Shown: positions 48,558 through 61,073, counted from the stretch's first letter. The stretch is 64,000 bases of DNA from Lampris incognitus (GCF_029633865.1 NC_079214.1:31886957-31950956); one strand, 5' to 3'. Translations and numbers: made by a program. The notes: generated by a model not told the origin, from the letters alone.

Positions 48558-48669
48558 ATGAGGAGCGGAATATTAAGATAGATTTTTCCTACATCTATCT
48601 ATATATATATATCGTGAGACAATAGAAAACATCTGTTGTTTCATATTAAGCTCTATCATTTATTTCGTT

Positions 48670-49057
48670 GTGTCGCAAATCACCCCCCCTTTTTTTTTCT
48701 CCTTGGTTTACAGAAAAAAATTATACTTTTATTTTATTTTTATATCAGCACATTGCCTGTCCTTACTTTTAAGTGGACAACAATTCAAAAACTTTAATTT
48801 TTATTTATCTTTTGTATCAGTAGTAGCCTAATGAGCAGCAAAGTTTAATGAAAGACATATTTTTGAATGAAGTATTCGTCTTTATTGTCTTTATTGTTAG
48901 TTAGCATATGCCTAAAACAACCTCAAGCTAAATTTAAAAGCTGATAGCTATGTAAGAGCTGTTGTTTCGTGCGATTCATTATCTGACTAGTCGATTAATC
49001 GTTTAAATAATTGATGACTAGTCGACTATCAAAATGGTTGTTAGTTGCAGCACTGCT
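48670..49057 (-). repeat. hAT terminal fragment (non-coding)
   Basis: The right end reads, on the minus strand, GCAGTGCTGCAACTAACAACC and GATAGTCGACTAGTCATC with CGATTAATCGACTAG, a well-known type of fish hAT terminus. The left limit is uncertain. Confidence 0.5.
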
Positions 49058-49062
49058 ATGCT

Positions 49063-49190
49063 ACAACAACAGATATGTGGATGAGCTGAATGACACATCC
49101 CTATATGAGCCTGACTATACACTTCATCCGAGACTGGACACTCTGCAGTCAGTGTTTACAGACAGGCTATTTCCCAGATGACCACATGGT
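49063..49190 (+). pseudogene. hAT transposase scrap
   Basis: TTTDMWMS-stop-MTHPYMSLTIHF then DWTLCSQCLQTGYFPDDH, matching the first catalytic block of ZBED-type hAT transposases. One in-frame stop in 43 codons. No flanking domains. Confidence 0.55.
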
Positions 49191-49630
49191 CATGTACTTC
49201 CGTACATGAACTGAAATGAAATATCGTTTCCCCCAGCCCACAGCAGTGCAACCCAAAGACAAAAACACGTATCCAAAAACTACAAGAACTTCAAGAACAC
49301 ACATACTAACACATATATCTAAACTAACGCATATATCCAAACTGAAAAAAAAAATCACTGTCCAAGGGAATGAATGCCAGCCAGGATGACTAACTTCAGG
49401 TCTGCATGGGCTAGCATTTAATAAGAAGTAAAAACAATTTTTAAAAAAAGAGAGAGAAAACGATAACATTGATTTCCAAAAACAACAATAACAGCATCCA
49501 CCATGGGTGTCACGGTCATGAGAGAAGCAAAACCTCCTTCTCATCCTGGTACCTCTTTAAAGCATTTTTTTGTACTTCTTTTTGAATTGATTTAAACTTA
49601 TGCTCATTGGCTTTTATTTTGTATGTGTAG

Positions 49631-51147
49631 GTAATTTCAACCATGACACAGCCAATGGGAGACAGCCATCGAAGGTTCTTGCAAACCATGATGGCTCATG
49701 GCATCATTGATAAAATGATGGCAAGGAGCCTCCACAAGCATTGTTGTGAAATACACAAAGGTACGCATCTATTTATTTTGGGACTTAAACTAAAACTAGC
49801 TTAAAACTTACTTGTTTGTCTGATTGAGCTCCAACTGTACACTCCACACTGAGGTGGAATTTCACATCATCCTTAGTTATTCCAGAGGTGTTTCGTGAGA
49901 TCTGCATGTTAAAGTCTTAAAGTTAAGTCATTCCTAACAATCTCCTTTCTTAATTTCCAGCACAGTATGCCCATGACAGACTGGATGAATTCATTGGTGT
50001 CATCAATTCACGTCTGCAGCCCATGTTCATGCAAATTAGAAAAGGAATTTCTGAAGACAACGGTTTCGAGTACTACGCCTTGGTTAGTGGCTTCAATATT
50101 AGCACTATGCCTTGTTCAGAGACTTTTAATGGCAATAATATGCCTTGGGTTATTTTTTTAGTCTGGCTCATATTTAGATCAAAATTTAATCCAGAAAATA
50201 GATGTAATTTTAACAAATGTCACTGTATGCCGAAAAAAAAACACACACATTAAAAGAGAATGTGATAAAATGCCACAGTAGAGGCACCCTGATCAGAATT
50301 CACTACTGCAGCTGCACTTGTGCTAATGTCAGACAACAAACAAGCTTGCATATGATAGATCAACTCCACCAAGCTCAATGATATTTTTTTTTTACAATTT
50401 TTTTTGTTCCCTCTGAATAACATTAGCAAAAGAAGAAGACATTTCAGTCAAAATAGCTGTAGCGTCCACCAGGCCTCTGGTGTCTTCTGTCGACACTTAA
50501 CGTACCCCCCCAGTGTACTTGACAGTACATAGGAAATAGCAAAGGGTCTTAACTTAGACTGAATGTGTTGTTGTATCACGAACAGCTCGATTATGACATT
50601 AATAACCAAAGTTAATCTTTTACTATACAAAAGTTATCACATGCATCCTTAAAGATGAACTAATGCAAACTCCAAAAACCAACAGTAAATGGCACAAGTG
50701 GCGTAGATAGTAAAGTTTATCCATGATGGTTAATTTTGCTTAACATGGATTAGCCCAATTGTGTGTAGGGTGGGGGGTAAGGAAGATAAGGCTGGCTTTA
50801 ATGATTTCAATGAAAATTTTTTTTTTTTTTTTTTTTTTTTTCTTGTTAAACACATTTTCACAACTTAATACAGAATGGAGAATTGCACCAAGGAAAGAGG
50901 AGCGAAAGGGGTTGAAATCGCAACAAAAGTTGCTCATCATTTAAGAAGCATATTTTCTATTTTATTCAGATTCAGACAACTTTATTTATCCCAGAAGGAC
51001 AATTCAGTTATTTCATATATGACATCAGGACATTCGATTAACCACACTGTTTTCTATACCCCTGTCAAGGTAAACTTGGCGAATACTGACGTGACCAAAA
51101 TGTCATCTGATTATGCTGACAATGAATTGGAGTTGTTCCAGAAAATA
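49631..51147 (+). CDS. nsmce1: nsmce1, 5' part (SMC5/6 complex subunit NSE1), three coding exons
   Basis: Coding exons are 49643-49760, 49961-50082 and 51070-51147 (318 nt, 106 codons, one frame). The protein starts MTQPMGDSHRRFLQTMMAHG, matching human NSMCE1 (MTDVHRRFLQLLMTHGVLEE). It continues LDEFIGVINSRLQPMFMQIR against LEDFINNINSVLESLYIEIK, then ISEDNGFEYYALVNL and DYADNELELFQKI against GVTEDDGRPIYALVNL and DFAENELDLFRKA. These are the first winged-helix units that bind NSE3. The C-terminal RING-like zinc domain is not in the window. Known role: with NSE3 and NSE4 it forms the SMC5/6 subcomplex in the nucleus, acting in DNA repair, and has RING E3 activity. The start follows 12 nt of leader after the acceptor. 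The intron after 51147 exceeds 12.8 kb and is packed with transposons. Confidence 0.85.
49643..49760 (+). CDS. nsmce1: nsmce1 coding exon 1
   Basis: Acceptor TATGTGTAG ends at 49630 and the ATG is at 49643. The exon encodes 39 residues plus one base and ends at donor GTACGC. DSHRRFLQ is the signature of the family start. Confidence 0.85.
49961..50082 (+). CDS. nsmce1: nsmce1 coding exon 2
   Basis: Acceptor TTAATTTCCAG, donor GTTAGT. It encodes AQYAHDRLDEFIGVINSRLQ through EYYAL. A distal GTAAAC opening of the next exon completes the conserved ALVNL. Confidence 0.85.
51070..51147 (+). CDS. nsmce1: nsmce1 coding exon 3
   Basis: Acceptor CCCTGTCAAG, donor GTGAGT at 51148. It encodes VNLANTDVTKMSSDYADNEL then ELFQKI, closely matching human VNLATTSISKMATDFAENEL. 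Confidence 0.85.
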
Positions 51148-51224
51148 GTGAGTTAAAGTTTCATTACCTAAGATATTTGTAGATATTTATTTCCAAAAAA
51201 TGAATAAATAAATCATCATAGCTG

Positions 51225-51640
51225 TGAATAGACATTCAGAGGCCACTTTATCAGGTACACCTACCTAGTGCTCAGTAACACCCCATATTGCATCAAGAAC
51301 ACTCAGAATTCTACAAGGCCAGATCCATTGTAACCACCTGCAGATTTCCTTTGGCCATACATTCATGCTGCTAACCTCCAGTTCGCGTCTCATACCAAAG
51401 GTGCTCTCTTAGGTTGAGCTCTAGGTACTATGTAGGTCACAGGGGTAAACTGAAGTTACTTTCATGTTCCTGGCACCATGTTGAGATGATGTGCAATTAT
51501 ATGACATGTTGCATTGTTTTGCTATGAAAAAAGATAGACTGTGGCCAGTAAGGGATGGCTCTGCTCAGCAGCAACCCTCAGATATGCTGGGGTGTTTAAT
51601 TGATGCTCAGTTGGTATTAAAAGGCTTATGTCTGCCAAGG
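51225..51640. repeat. DNA-transposon fragment
   Basis: GAGGCCACTTTATCAGGTAC at its left edge is a repeat terminus widespread in fish. The rest is decayed, without coding capacity. Superfamily not determined. Confidence 0.35.
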
Positions 51641-51772
51641 TAACACTTATGGCTGGGTGGTACAGCGACTTTTTACGTTATATCGATATATTTTCAAACA
51701 AGATATAGGATGAGACAATACAGTTTATATCAATATAGTTTGATGTTGCGTTACAATACATAACCCATTTCT

Positions 51773-52010
51773 TAACACTAGAACGACCGGGTTTTCACTC
51801 CTACTTAATACGACCATGGGCAGGCAAATTGACGGCCGGTTGTTAAGAAATTACAATCTTGGTTTAAATCTTTTAAAATTTATTGAACTGGAATTGAAAT
51901 TTTATTGTTCAATGCACCTTGGTTTAATTTAAATTATAGCTTTATAACAGTTTCACCAAATTTAATTGCAAGTTATTTAAGACGAAATGAGCATTATTGG
52001 TGCAATCCTT
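51773..52010. repeat. Possible piggyBac-type terminus
   Basis: TTAACACTAGAACGACCGGG: a TTAA followed by CACTAGAA, as at piggyBac-derived ends. The matching second end was not found. Confidence 0.3.
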
Positions 52011-52023
52011 ATTATATTTAAAT

Positions 52024-52110
52024 TAGGGCTGCACGATATATTGTTTCAGCATTGTCATTGTGATGTATGCATTCGCAATAGTCACATTGTAGGCCATGAA
52101 TGTGAAGTAA
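52024..52110 (+). repeat. hAT terminus (left piece of a split copy?)
   Basis: TAGGGCTGCACGATATATTG with GCATTGTCATTGTGATG, the left end of a very common fish hAT. A piece resembling its right end lies at 61718-61775, on the other side of the nested stack. Confidence 0.5.
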
Positions 52111-52439
52111 GGTATATTAACTCAAACACCTTCATGATACGTTTTGCTGCTTGGTACAAAGCGAAAACTTGCGCAGTTCTCATTTTACAGGACTCATGTA
52201 CAAGAGAAGTCTGTCTAATATAACAATTTATTCTGATTTAAACTTTGTAATTTCTCGTTCCGTTTGGACAAACGACACATTGACATGTTTGTCTGCTTCC
52301 CGGCTAGTGATGCGTGGTATGCAGTTATATCTGTGGTTAATCCACACATCGGGCTGGCCGAGTCATAAAAATTAACATTCTGATTAATAGCAGATGGGTT
52401 GCGGGTGGGTGAAATAATACATCATTAATGAGGAAAATA

Positions 52440-52800
52440 TTAATAATCCATCCCATCCATCCATCCATCCATTATCAATAGCAGTGATTAACGTGAGTTC
52501 CTTTTCTCTGAACATTTTGCGCCTTGTGCTCTTGTTTGCAACACCGAGTACAATTTTGTCACGAATCATCTCATCCCTTAGCTGTCCGTACTCACAGGTT
52601 GCTACCTTTTCTGTCAGTCTGGTCACAGAATTGTCTACGGATTCACCTTCCTCCTGTTTGCAGCTCCCAAACGCATACCTTTCATATATCACGTTCTTCA
52701 CAGTTTTGAAATACTTTTCTAACACATTCAGTATCGCTGCGGCATCCCCTTGATCCTGCTCGGAGAGGTTCAGGTTGTGACAGTAAATATGTCTGTATTC
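52440..52800 (-). mobile_element. Ty3/Gypsy fossil, gag fragment
   Basis: The minus strand shows a gag capsid-region stretch of about 90 residues with the EQGES-like GESVDNSVTRL and CEYGQLRDEMIRDKIVLG signature of fish Gypsy. A GGATGGAT SINE-type tail lies at 52445-52480. No other parts are present; an isolated, old scrap. Confidence 0.6.
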
Positions 52801-53337
52801 ACAATATTAATGATATTCTCTAAAATGTTGTTCTCTGAAATATTGTGGCGAGCTGGCGTGGAAGAAGGGGTCAAGAGGCAGAGATCTCTTTTTAATGGCA
52901 ACTCCCGTGTCCCATACACTGCACGACCCTGGGAGTGCTCTTTTATTTGCACAACAAAATGGCTACCAAACAATGATTTCCCCACCAAGGTCACTACTGG
53001 AAACATTAGTCTCAGTCATGGTCCTGCAGTCAGTCAGTCAGTCAGTAAAATGGTTGTCTACTTGGTTTGAGTCGAACCCCCAAACTAGGGATGGGAGCGT
53101 GTACACGGAAAATTAATCACTATCCGTTTAGGGCGGATTAACCGGAATCTTGAAATAATAATAATAAAGAATAATCATGTTAATTATTTAAATGTCATGT
53201 TTCTCGTACAATATTATATACATATATTTAAAGAATTTAAATATATCTAGATCAGAAATCTCTCAAGTCAACGGAAGTAACGTTGATGGGAAAAATGCGG
53301 GAATGAATCACTGAATTTGAGTGAAAGCATCAAAATG

Positions 53338-55480
53338 AGCGGTGGAAAAGCTAAAGCCTGGAATTATTTTACAAAACAAGCCAACGGCAACTCAGTAAAA
53401 TGTACTGAGTTGCCGTCGGCTTGAGAGCGAAAACTTGTAAATCGGTTTACAAGTTTTCTCTCTCTCAAGAGAAGAGAAAACCTAGTGGACAGTAACTGTG
53501 GTGTCATTTTAAACGTGAAAGGCGGGAGTACCGGCTCAATGAACAGTCATTTGCGTTTAAAATACGCGAACATAGACTTTGAACAAGATGCCGCGGTGGG
53601 TCATGCTAGCACCCAACCCAGAATAGGCTCCTTCTTCCAACAAGTGCACTCCACAGAGAGCTGCAAAAATCACCCAGCTGATCACGGAAATGATTGTGAA
53701 AGACACAAGACCATTAAGCAAAGTGGATACACCAGGCTTTAGGTCTCTTATGGAGTATGTTGAACCATCATACTCAGTCCCAAGCCGGTGGACGATTACA
53801 CAGTGGATTCACGAAATGTATGATCGAGCATTGGAGGAGAGAAAGAATCAGTTAGGGAAACAAGAATACATAGCGATCACGACTGATTCCTGGACAAGCC
53901 TAGCTGTGGAATCATACACCACAGTTACTGTCCACTACATCGACAGTGAGTGGAAGATACAAGGTGGAGTGATCAAAACTGCTGCAATGCCAGAAAGACA
54001 CATAGCTGAAAACATTGCAGCCTGCTTACATGACATTACAGAAGAATTCAACATCAAGAGTAAGGTTGTGGCTTGCGTGCACGACAACACATCCAATATG
54101 ATGGCTGCAGCGAAACTGTGCAAGTGGAAAGACGTGTCCTGTTTCGCACACACTTTACAGTTGTGTGTGAATGCTGGATTTGAAAAGTCTGGACTGAAGA
54201 CCACGGTCACAGCAGCCAGCAACCTGGTCCGGTTTTTCCACTGCAGCACAGTGGCTTCGGCTGCTTTAAAGGCGAAGCAGGTGCAGTTTGATGTTCCGAA
54301 GCATGCCCTGGTCCAGTCCTGCCCCACCCACTGAAACAGTATTTATTACATGTTCGAGCGTCTGGCTGAACACAGGTGAACATCGTGCTATTTCCCTGTT
54401 TTAAGTAAAACCAGTTTTTTTGTTGTTGTTGTTATAGCCTATGTTATAGTTATTTAGCAGTTACGTGTAGCCTAGTCTTTCATTCAAAATGTGACAGATT
54501 ATTCAAGGCCATTTTAAACATTGAAATGGCAATCATTCATTCAAGAATGAGGCTATTGTCCGCCACACTATGACTTTTTTAATTAAGATAGCCAATAAGC
54601 CTTGGCTACATGCCGTCTGTCAGTCAGTGTGTTGTGGTTTAGCCTATGAATTAAAAAAAAATCTCCTTTTTTAAATCATAGGTGGCCTATCTCTGCGGTG
54701 CTCGCAGATTGAACGGTTGTGAAGGCAGACGCAAAACGGCTGGAACTGAAAGACAAGGATTGGCAGAATGTATTTGACATGATACCAATTCTCAAACCTT
54801 TCCAAATTGCAACTCAGGCCATGTCGCTGGAACAAAATGTTTCAATCTCCTCTGTCTATCCCATTGACCATGGCCTGGTTGTAAATCACTTGCAAGTCAG
54901 ACGAGATGCGGCAGCCCCCGTGAAAAAGTTCAGAGCGACTGTTCTGGAGGAGCTCACACGAAGATTCCCGAACAGCACGGAGAGTGCGATGGTGATCGCA
55001 ACCGCACTTGACCCACGCCACAAGCACCTCTCATTCCTTCCTCCCGATGTTCGCTCCGAAGTGTACAACAAAGTCAAGCAGTTGATGATTGCTGTGTCAA
55101 CTGCGCCCCCTGCTGACGAGAGTGAGGAGTCAGCTGAAAAGTGGCAGCGGTTGGGTGAGTCCACGCATTCAGAGTCAGCGCTGTCCTTCCTCTTTGGTGG
55201 ACAGTACGGAATGGAGGCCGTTGAAAAAGACGAGCTGACCAGATACACTGAGGAGCTCAGTGCGGATCCCTGTGAATACTTGAGGAAAAACGAGGCCAGG
55301 TTCACTCTTTTGGCAAAGCTGGCAAAGAAGCATCTTTGCATCCCAGCAACCTCTGTTCCATCTGAGCGAGTTTTCTCCGGTGCCGGCCTTCTGGTCAACA
55401 AGGTCAAAAACTGCTTGATGGCAGAAAATGTTGACATGCTACTGTTTTTAAAAAGCAATCTCAAGTACACCGAGTTGTGA
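53338..55480 (+). pseudogene. hAT transposase, ZBED type, near complete but interrupted
   Basis: BED-finger start SGGKAKAWNYFTKQANGNSV (about 53338). Then RPLSKVDTPGFRSLMEYVEP, YIAITTDSWTSLAVESYTTV then TVHYID (first Asp block) and VVACVHDNTSNMMAAAK (second), with CFAHTLQLCVNAGF (53690-54330). After a ~390-nt gap of non-coding sequence, 54719-55480 gives TALDPRHKHLSFLP and CIPATSVPSERVFSGAGLLV then MLLFLKSNL, the dimerisation domain. Frame breaks in the N-terminal part and the gap make it inactive, unless the gap is an intron. Confidence 0.75.
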
Positions 55481-55501
55481 GTTGAAATATGCTATAGCCT
55501 G

Positions 55502-57254
55502 AGAAGGTGGAAGGAGTACTTTGAGTGGCTGATGAATGAAGAAAATGAGAGCGAGAGAGAAAGTTGGATGATGTAGGGATAGTGAATCAGGAAGCGCAGT
55601 GGATTAGCAAGGATGAAGTGAGGGCAGCTATGAAGAGGATGAAAAGTAGAAAGGCAGTTGGTCCTGATGACATATCTATGTAGGCATGGAGATTAGGAGA
55701 GATGGCAGTGGGGTTTTTAACTAGATAATTTAACACAATCTTGGAAAGTGAGAGGATGCCTGAGGAGTGGAGAAGAAGCATACTGGTACCGAATTTTAAG
55801 AACAAGGGCGATGTGCAGAACTGTAGCAACTACAGAGATATAAGTTGATCAGCCACAGCACGAAGATATGGGAAAGAGTAATGGAAGCTAGGTTAAGAGG
55901 AGAGGTGACGATTAGCGAGCAGCAGTATGGGTTCATGCCACGAAAGAGCACCACAAATGTGATGTTTGCTTTGAGAATGTTGATCAAGAAGTATAGAGAA
56001 GCCCAGAAGGAGTTACATTGTGTCTTTGTAGATTTAGAGAAAGCATATGACAGGGTGCCGAGAGGGGAGGTGTGGTATTGTATGAGGAAGTCAGGAGTTG
56101 CAGAGAAGTATGTAGGAGTGGTGCAGGATATGTATGAGGGAAGTCTGTCAATGGTGAGGTGTGCGGTTGGAATGACAGATGGGTTCAAGGTGGAGGTGGG
56201 ATTACATCAAGGATTGGCTCTGAGCCCTTTCTTGTTTGCAGTGGTGGACAGGTTGACAGACAAGATCAGGCAGGAGTCTCCATGGATGATGATGTTCGCA
56301 GATGCCATTGTGATCTGGAGTGAGAGTAGGGTGCAGGCTGAGGAGAGCCTGGAGAGGTGGAGGTATGCACTGGAGAGAAGAGGAATGAAAGTTAGAAGGA
56401 GCAAGATGGAATACCTATGCGTGAATGAGAGGGAGGACAGTGGAATGGCCAGGATGCAAGGAGTGGAGGTGACGAAGGCATATGAGTTTAAATACTTGGG
56501 GTCAACTGTCCAAAATAACGGGGAGTGCAGGAGAGAGGTGAAGAAGAGAGTGCAGGCAGGGTGAAGTGGGTGGAGAAGAGTGTCAGGAGTGATTTGCAAC
56601 AGAAGGGTACCAGCAAGAGTTAAAGGGAAGGTTTACAAGATGGTTGTGTTATATGGTTTGGAGACAGTGGCACTGACGAAAAGAGAGGAGGCGGAGCTGG
56701 AGGTGGCAGAGTTGAAGATGCTAAGATTTTCACTGGGAGTGACAAAGAAGGACAGGTTTAGGAATGATTATATTAGAGGGACCGCTCAAGTTGAACGGTT
56801 TGGAGACAGAGCAAAAGAGGCAAGATTGAGATGGCTTGGACATGTGTGGAGGAGAGATGCTGGGTATATTGGGAGAAGGATGCTGAATATGGAGCTGCCA
56901 GGGAAGAGGAAAAGAGGAAGGCCAAAGAGGAGTGTAGCGCTGCATTATGTAATAACGCCGCATTATGTAATAATAATAATAATTTGGTGCATTATGTAAT
57001 AAACCACCAACATTTATGTCTTGATTTGAAAAAAACGTGGCATTATTACATAATGATGTGAAAATGTATTACATTATTACATAATGCGGCGTTATTACAT
57101 AATGTGGCGCTACAAGGAGGTTTATGGATGTGGTGAGGGAAGACATGCAGGTGGCTGGTGTGACAGAGGAAGATACAGAAGACAGGAAGAAATGGAAACG
57201 GATGAGCCGCTGTGGTGACCCCTAATGGGAGCAGCCGAAAGTAGTAGTAGTAGA
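55502..57254 (+). mobile_element. RTE-clade LINE, 5' truncated, inserted in the hAT
   Basis: Plus strand: QYGFMPRKSTTNVMFALRML, CVFVDLEKAYDRVPRGEVWY, MMMFADAIVIWSES (the usual FADD is FADA here), EFKYLGSTVQNNGECRREVK, RWLGHVWRRDAGYIGRRMLN. Ends ...GAGCAGCCGAAAGTAGTAGTAG. The first ~350 nt are full of stops, then 240 codons are open. A MITE interrupts the last part. Confidence 0.88.
56933..57114. mobile_element. MITE, 182 bp, built from TTACATAATG-type repeats
   Basis: Terminal inverted repeats TGTAGCGC(T/C)... and complement ...GCGCTACA, with AGGAG on both sides (56928-56932, 57115-57119). Inside, GCATTATGTAATAA or its complement recurs about seven times. Removing it restores the LINE reading RGRPKRRFMDVV. 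Confidence 0.8.
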
Positions 57255-60200
57255 AAGCATATTCTAACCTATATTTACCTCAGAACGTTAATCCTTCATC
57301 ATCGATTGCTTACTTACAACCAGCTACCACAGAGTTTCCGACCAGTTTTGTTGGCCTCTATGGCTACGACGTCATCGCCTAAGCTATGACGCCATGTCAC
57401 GGTTAACTGTGGATACCCGCCAATGTTCTAAGTGTAAACGTGTACAAAAAAAACCCAAAACCCCCATCCCTACCCCAAACAACACAACCACAAAAACCAA
57501 AACATGAACACAACATCACTGAAACAACAATTTGAACGTGAACATTAACAATCTCAGAATCCTTTGCACTCTCCCAGTACAGAACTGTCAACAGTCAGAG
57601 CAACCACCCTCTCTGGTCACTACATAGCCCCCACTTGAGTGGTCAGCTGTCTTCAATGACCCCATCACCTAAAACATAGTCCCTCAAATGTCCAGGGTGC
57701 CATCGCTGGCGAACAGCCTGCCTGGAACTCGCAGGAAGCGCAACTGGGGGAGAGTAACACTGATCGGCGCATGGGGTGATACTGTTGCCCCCCTCTCCAA
57801 CAACACGCGGAGCAAGGAGGCGGTATTGAGGAGAGTCTCTCCTGGTGCACACCCAAGACACCACCTCAGACAGCCGGCCCCTGACCTCACTGGGGCCTCT
57901 GCCAGTGACTGCGAAGCTTGAGGGAAATCCCCTTCATGTGAATGGGACAATACACCCATACCTTGTCCCCTCCCATGAAGGCCTGCCCAAGGCACAGGGC
58001 ACCATGTGTCATAGGCCCTCTTCTGCTGCACTTGAGTTGGCCTGGGCTCGGTGGGTGTAGTTTTGGACCACCTGCAAGCGATCTCTCAGTCTTCGGAGGT
58101 AGTCAGTTTCTTTTCCCCTGGCAATCTCAAGCTCAGGTGGGGCCTCGAACACCAAGTCCACCAGTGTCTGGAGCTCCCGCTCAAACATGAGGACAACAGG
58201 TGTGCACTGGCTGGACTCCTAGATAGCAGTCCAGTAGGACCACAGCACCAGTGGTAAGTGGTGGTCCCAGTCCCGCTGATGTTGGCTGGTGGGGATGGCA
58301 AGCTGGGTGGACAGGGTGTGGTTGAACTGCTCCACCAGCCCGTCACTTTGAGGATGGAGTAGTGTCGTCCTCATCTTTTTCACCCCCAGCTGCTGGCAGA
58401 CCTCACTGAAGACCTGAGGCTCAAAAGTTCCATCCCTGGCCTCTGTGAAGCTCGGCAGGAACGCCGAAGCAGGTGACTATCTCCTCCACCAGTCTCTCTG
58501 CTGTGCTTGTGGTGCTCTGATCCAGCACCACATGTGCCTCTGGGCACTTTGTGAAGTAGTCCATAGCCACGACAACCTTGCTGTTGCCGGAGTCGGTGAC
58601 AGGGAAAAGCGCTAGGATGTCCACCCCTACTTGCACCATTGTGGCCCCCACCAAGTACTGCTGCAGTGGGGCGTGAGTGCGCTGGGTCGGTCTCTTCTGG
58701 GTGATGCAGGAGTCGCAGCAGTGCACATGTAGCTCCACGTCTCGTTGACAGCCAGGCCAGTAGAACCGCCCCCATAGGCGGTGGAGGGTCTTTGCTTTCC
58801 CATAGTGCCCCCCCCCCCAGCCATGAACCATCTGTAGAACCAGGGGGCAGAGCACATGGTACCAATAGCTGTAGGAGGTTGCTGCCTCGTCCAGGAGCTT
58901 GCCACCTCCGGTCCGCCAACCCATCGTGAAGCTCGGAAGTTGCCCCGTTGAGAGTAGTAGGCCTTTACCTTGGGCTCCAGCGCTGACACCTTTGTCCACT
59001 TGGGGCACAGCCCCAACTCCAACCACCCCCTCACCAGCGCCAGGGTCACATCTGCCTCCTGCTGCGGCCTCAGTTGCTGCGTTGTCAACGGGAACCACCT
59101 CTCCTCATTGCTGGCGGTCTGGACGGCTGCCACTGTTTGCGTCATCTGGTCCTGTTCATCTTCCTGTTGGCAGTAGTAGTACTCCAATACCGTACCGGGG
59201 CTCTGTGCCTGCTGAGCAGCAGCTGCTTGATGACTGGCTTGTTGGTCTTTGAGCCTGTTCTTCCCCTGGCCGACCTAGATTGCCACGGTCTTCATGCCGA
59301 GGGTGGTGGTTGCCCCCGACACATTTACACAGGCTCCCCATTGGGTCAGCCGTTCCAGACTGATAATGCACAAGTCTCGGATGTTGGTGAACCAGAACTC
59401 AAGCACCAGCTCCGGGTCTCCAGCGCAGACTCGCAGCAACTTCTTCCCTCTCATGCAAGCCTTTTCTCGTATCACATCATCACCTGGGTGTTGGTTGGTG
59501 GCCATACCACTGAGAGTGGGGCCGGTGGTGCCCTAGAAGATGCCAGGTCGCACCAGGGAAATGGTAGACCCTGTGTCCACCAGGGCCCAGCAGGGTCGAC
59601 CGTCGAGTTGGCAGTTCAGATACAGTCCTTTGGTGTGACTTTGGCGGGCCAACCAGTGTGCATTGGCCTTGAAGGGGGCTAGAGACTGGAGCGGTGGTCC
59701 CCTCACCGGGTCACTGCCGTTGTTTCCCCGCCAGCCGGGTGACTGTGGCTTTCGGTGCCGGTGCTGGGCAGTCGCAGGCTATGTGACCAGGCTCGTCACA
59801 CCACTAACAGCAGTCAGTCGGCTGGGGTGGATGTCACCTGGATGTTAGAGGCCATCGCCGAGACTGCTGTGGTGGAAGTCAAACCTGGTAGACATTGTCT
59901 GCCTCCTCTTCCTCCTCTTAGTCGGGCCCCCTGACGTGCATCGGGGGCCAGGGGTCTTCTGCTGGGTAGGCTGCGTGGAGAGTACCACCTTGGCCCGTTC
60001 AGCTTCGCAGAGAGCCCCACTGAGGGACTGGGGCATGGCGAGGTGAACATGCTGACGAAACCACTCCGGCTTAAGCCCCCACAGGAAAGCATGGAGGACC
60101 AGCTCCTCTTGGGTAGCTGCGTTGAACTATGGGTAACTGTGTTGGGTGTGTAGCTGCACATCTGCAGCGAAGGTACCCAGGCTCTCTCCTTCTTGACAGC

Positions 60201-61073
60201 GGCAGCTGGCTAGCTGCTCCCTGCTCTGGTCAGTGAAGGGTCATTGCCCGAATCGCCTCTCCAACCCCATGGTCAGGCCCCGGAGGTCCAGCTGCTCCAC
60301 TGGGCTAGGTTGAGGAGCACCTGCAAAGCCTTTCCCTCTAACACCAGAGCCAGGTGGATGGCAGCTTCTGTGTTGCTCCATCGGCTGTGCCATGCCACTA
60401 ATTGGACTTGTGAGAGGTACGGCTCTAGCTGTGTCATCCTGTTATACTTGGGCAGCTTGGCTGGTGTTCTATGCGTAACATTCCTCACGGTTACTAGGGG
60501 GTGATTGGTGGCGGCGGTCAACAGGCGTTCCCCTGTATTGGCCCTCCTGGCCTCTAGGGGGTGGTGGGGTCACGGTGCACTAGGGCTATCAGGGTGGGCT
60601 GGAAAACCATATCTGGCAGGCTCCGTCTTTTGCCATGCAAGGTTTTCCAAGTGCCAACGGGTTTACTCAAGTCTCTGGATCTCCCTCTCCATTCTTCAGC
60701 AAAATCTTACTTCTGTCACCAATGTGGTGTCAACGAGAGATCTCTTTTCAGTGGCAACTCCCGTGTCCCATACATGGCATGACCCCGGGAGTGCTCTTTT
60801 ATTTGCACATCAGAAAGACTACTGAACAACGATCCCCCCCCCCCCCCCGAGGTCATTACTTGAAACATTAGTCTCAGTCATGGTCCTACAGTCAGTCAGT
60901 AAAACGGTCGTCTACTTAGTCCGAGTCAAACCCCCAAACAAACAACACAACCACAATAACCAAAAACTGAACACATCATCACTAAAACAGTAATTTGAAC
61001 CTGAACGTTCCCTTGCAATCCCCCAGCACAGAACTGCTGACAGTCAGAGCAACTGCCCTCTCCAGCCACTACA

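Larger units (their letters stand above)
53086..57472 (+). mobile_element. hAT transposon inserted in the Gypsy LTR
   Basis: Termini TAGGGATGGG at 53086 and CCCATCCCTA ending 57472. Perfect 8-bp target duplication CCCCAAAC at 53078-53085 and 57473-57480, after which the LTR sequence resumes. Contains a hAT transposase and, from 55502 to 57254, an RTE LINE. Own length about 2.6 kb. Confidence 0.85.
52844..61073 (-). mobile_element. Ty3/Gypsy fossil with both LTRs, later hit by a hAT
   Basis: 5' LTR at 60723-61073 (TGTAGTGG at its start on the minus strand). A TTGGTGACAGAAG primer-binding-type site follows just inside. Then come gag-like, protease-like and integrase parts between about 60690 and 57640, and a purine tract AGTGGGGGCTA. 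The 3' LTR is in two pieces, 57624-57473 and 53085-52844, separated by the hAT. Reverse transcriptase was not recognised. It is broken many times (ten or more) and the two LTRs have clearly diverged, so it is old. GC-rich interior unlike its surroundings. Confidence 0.8.
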
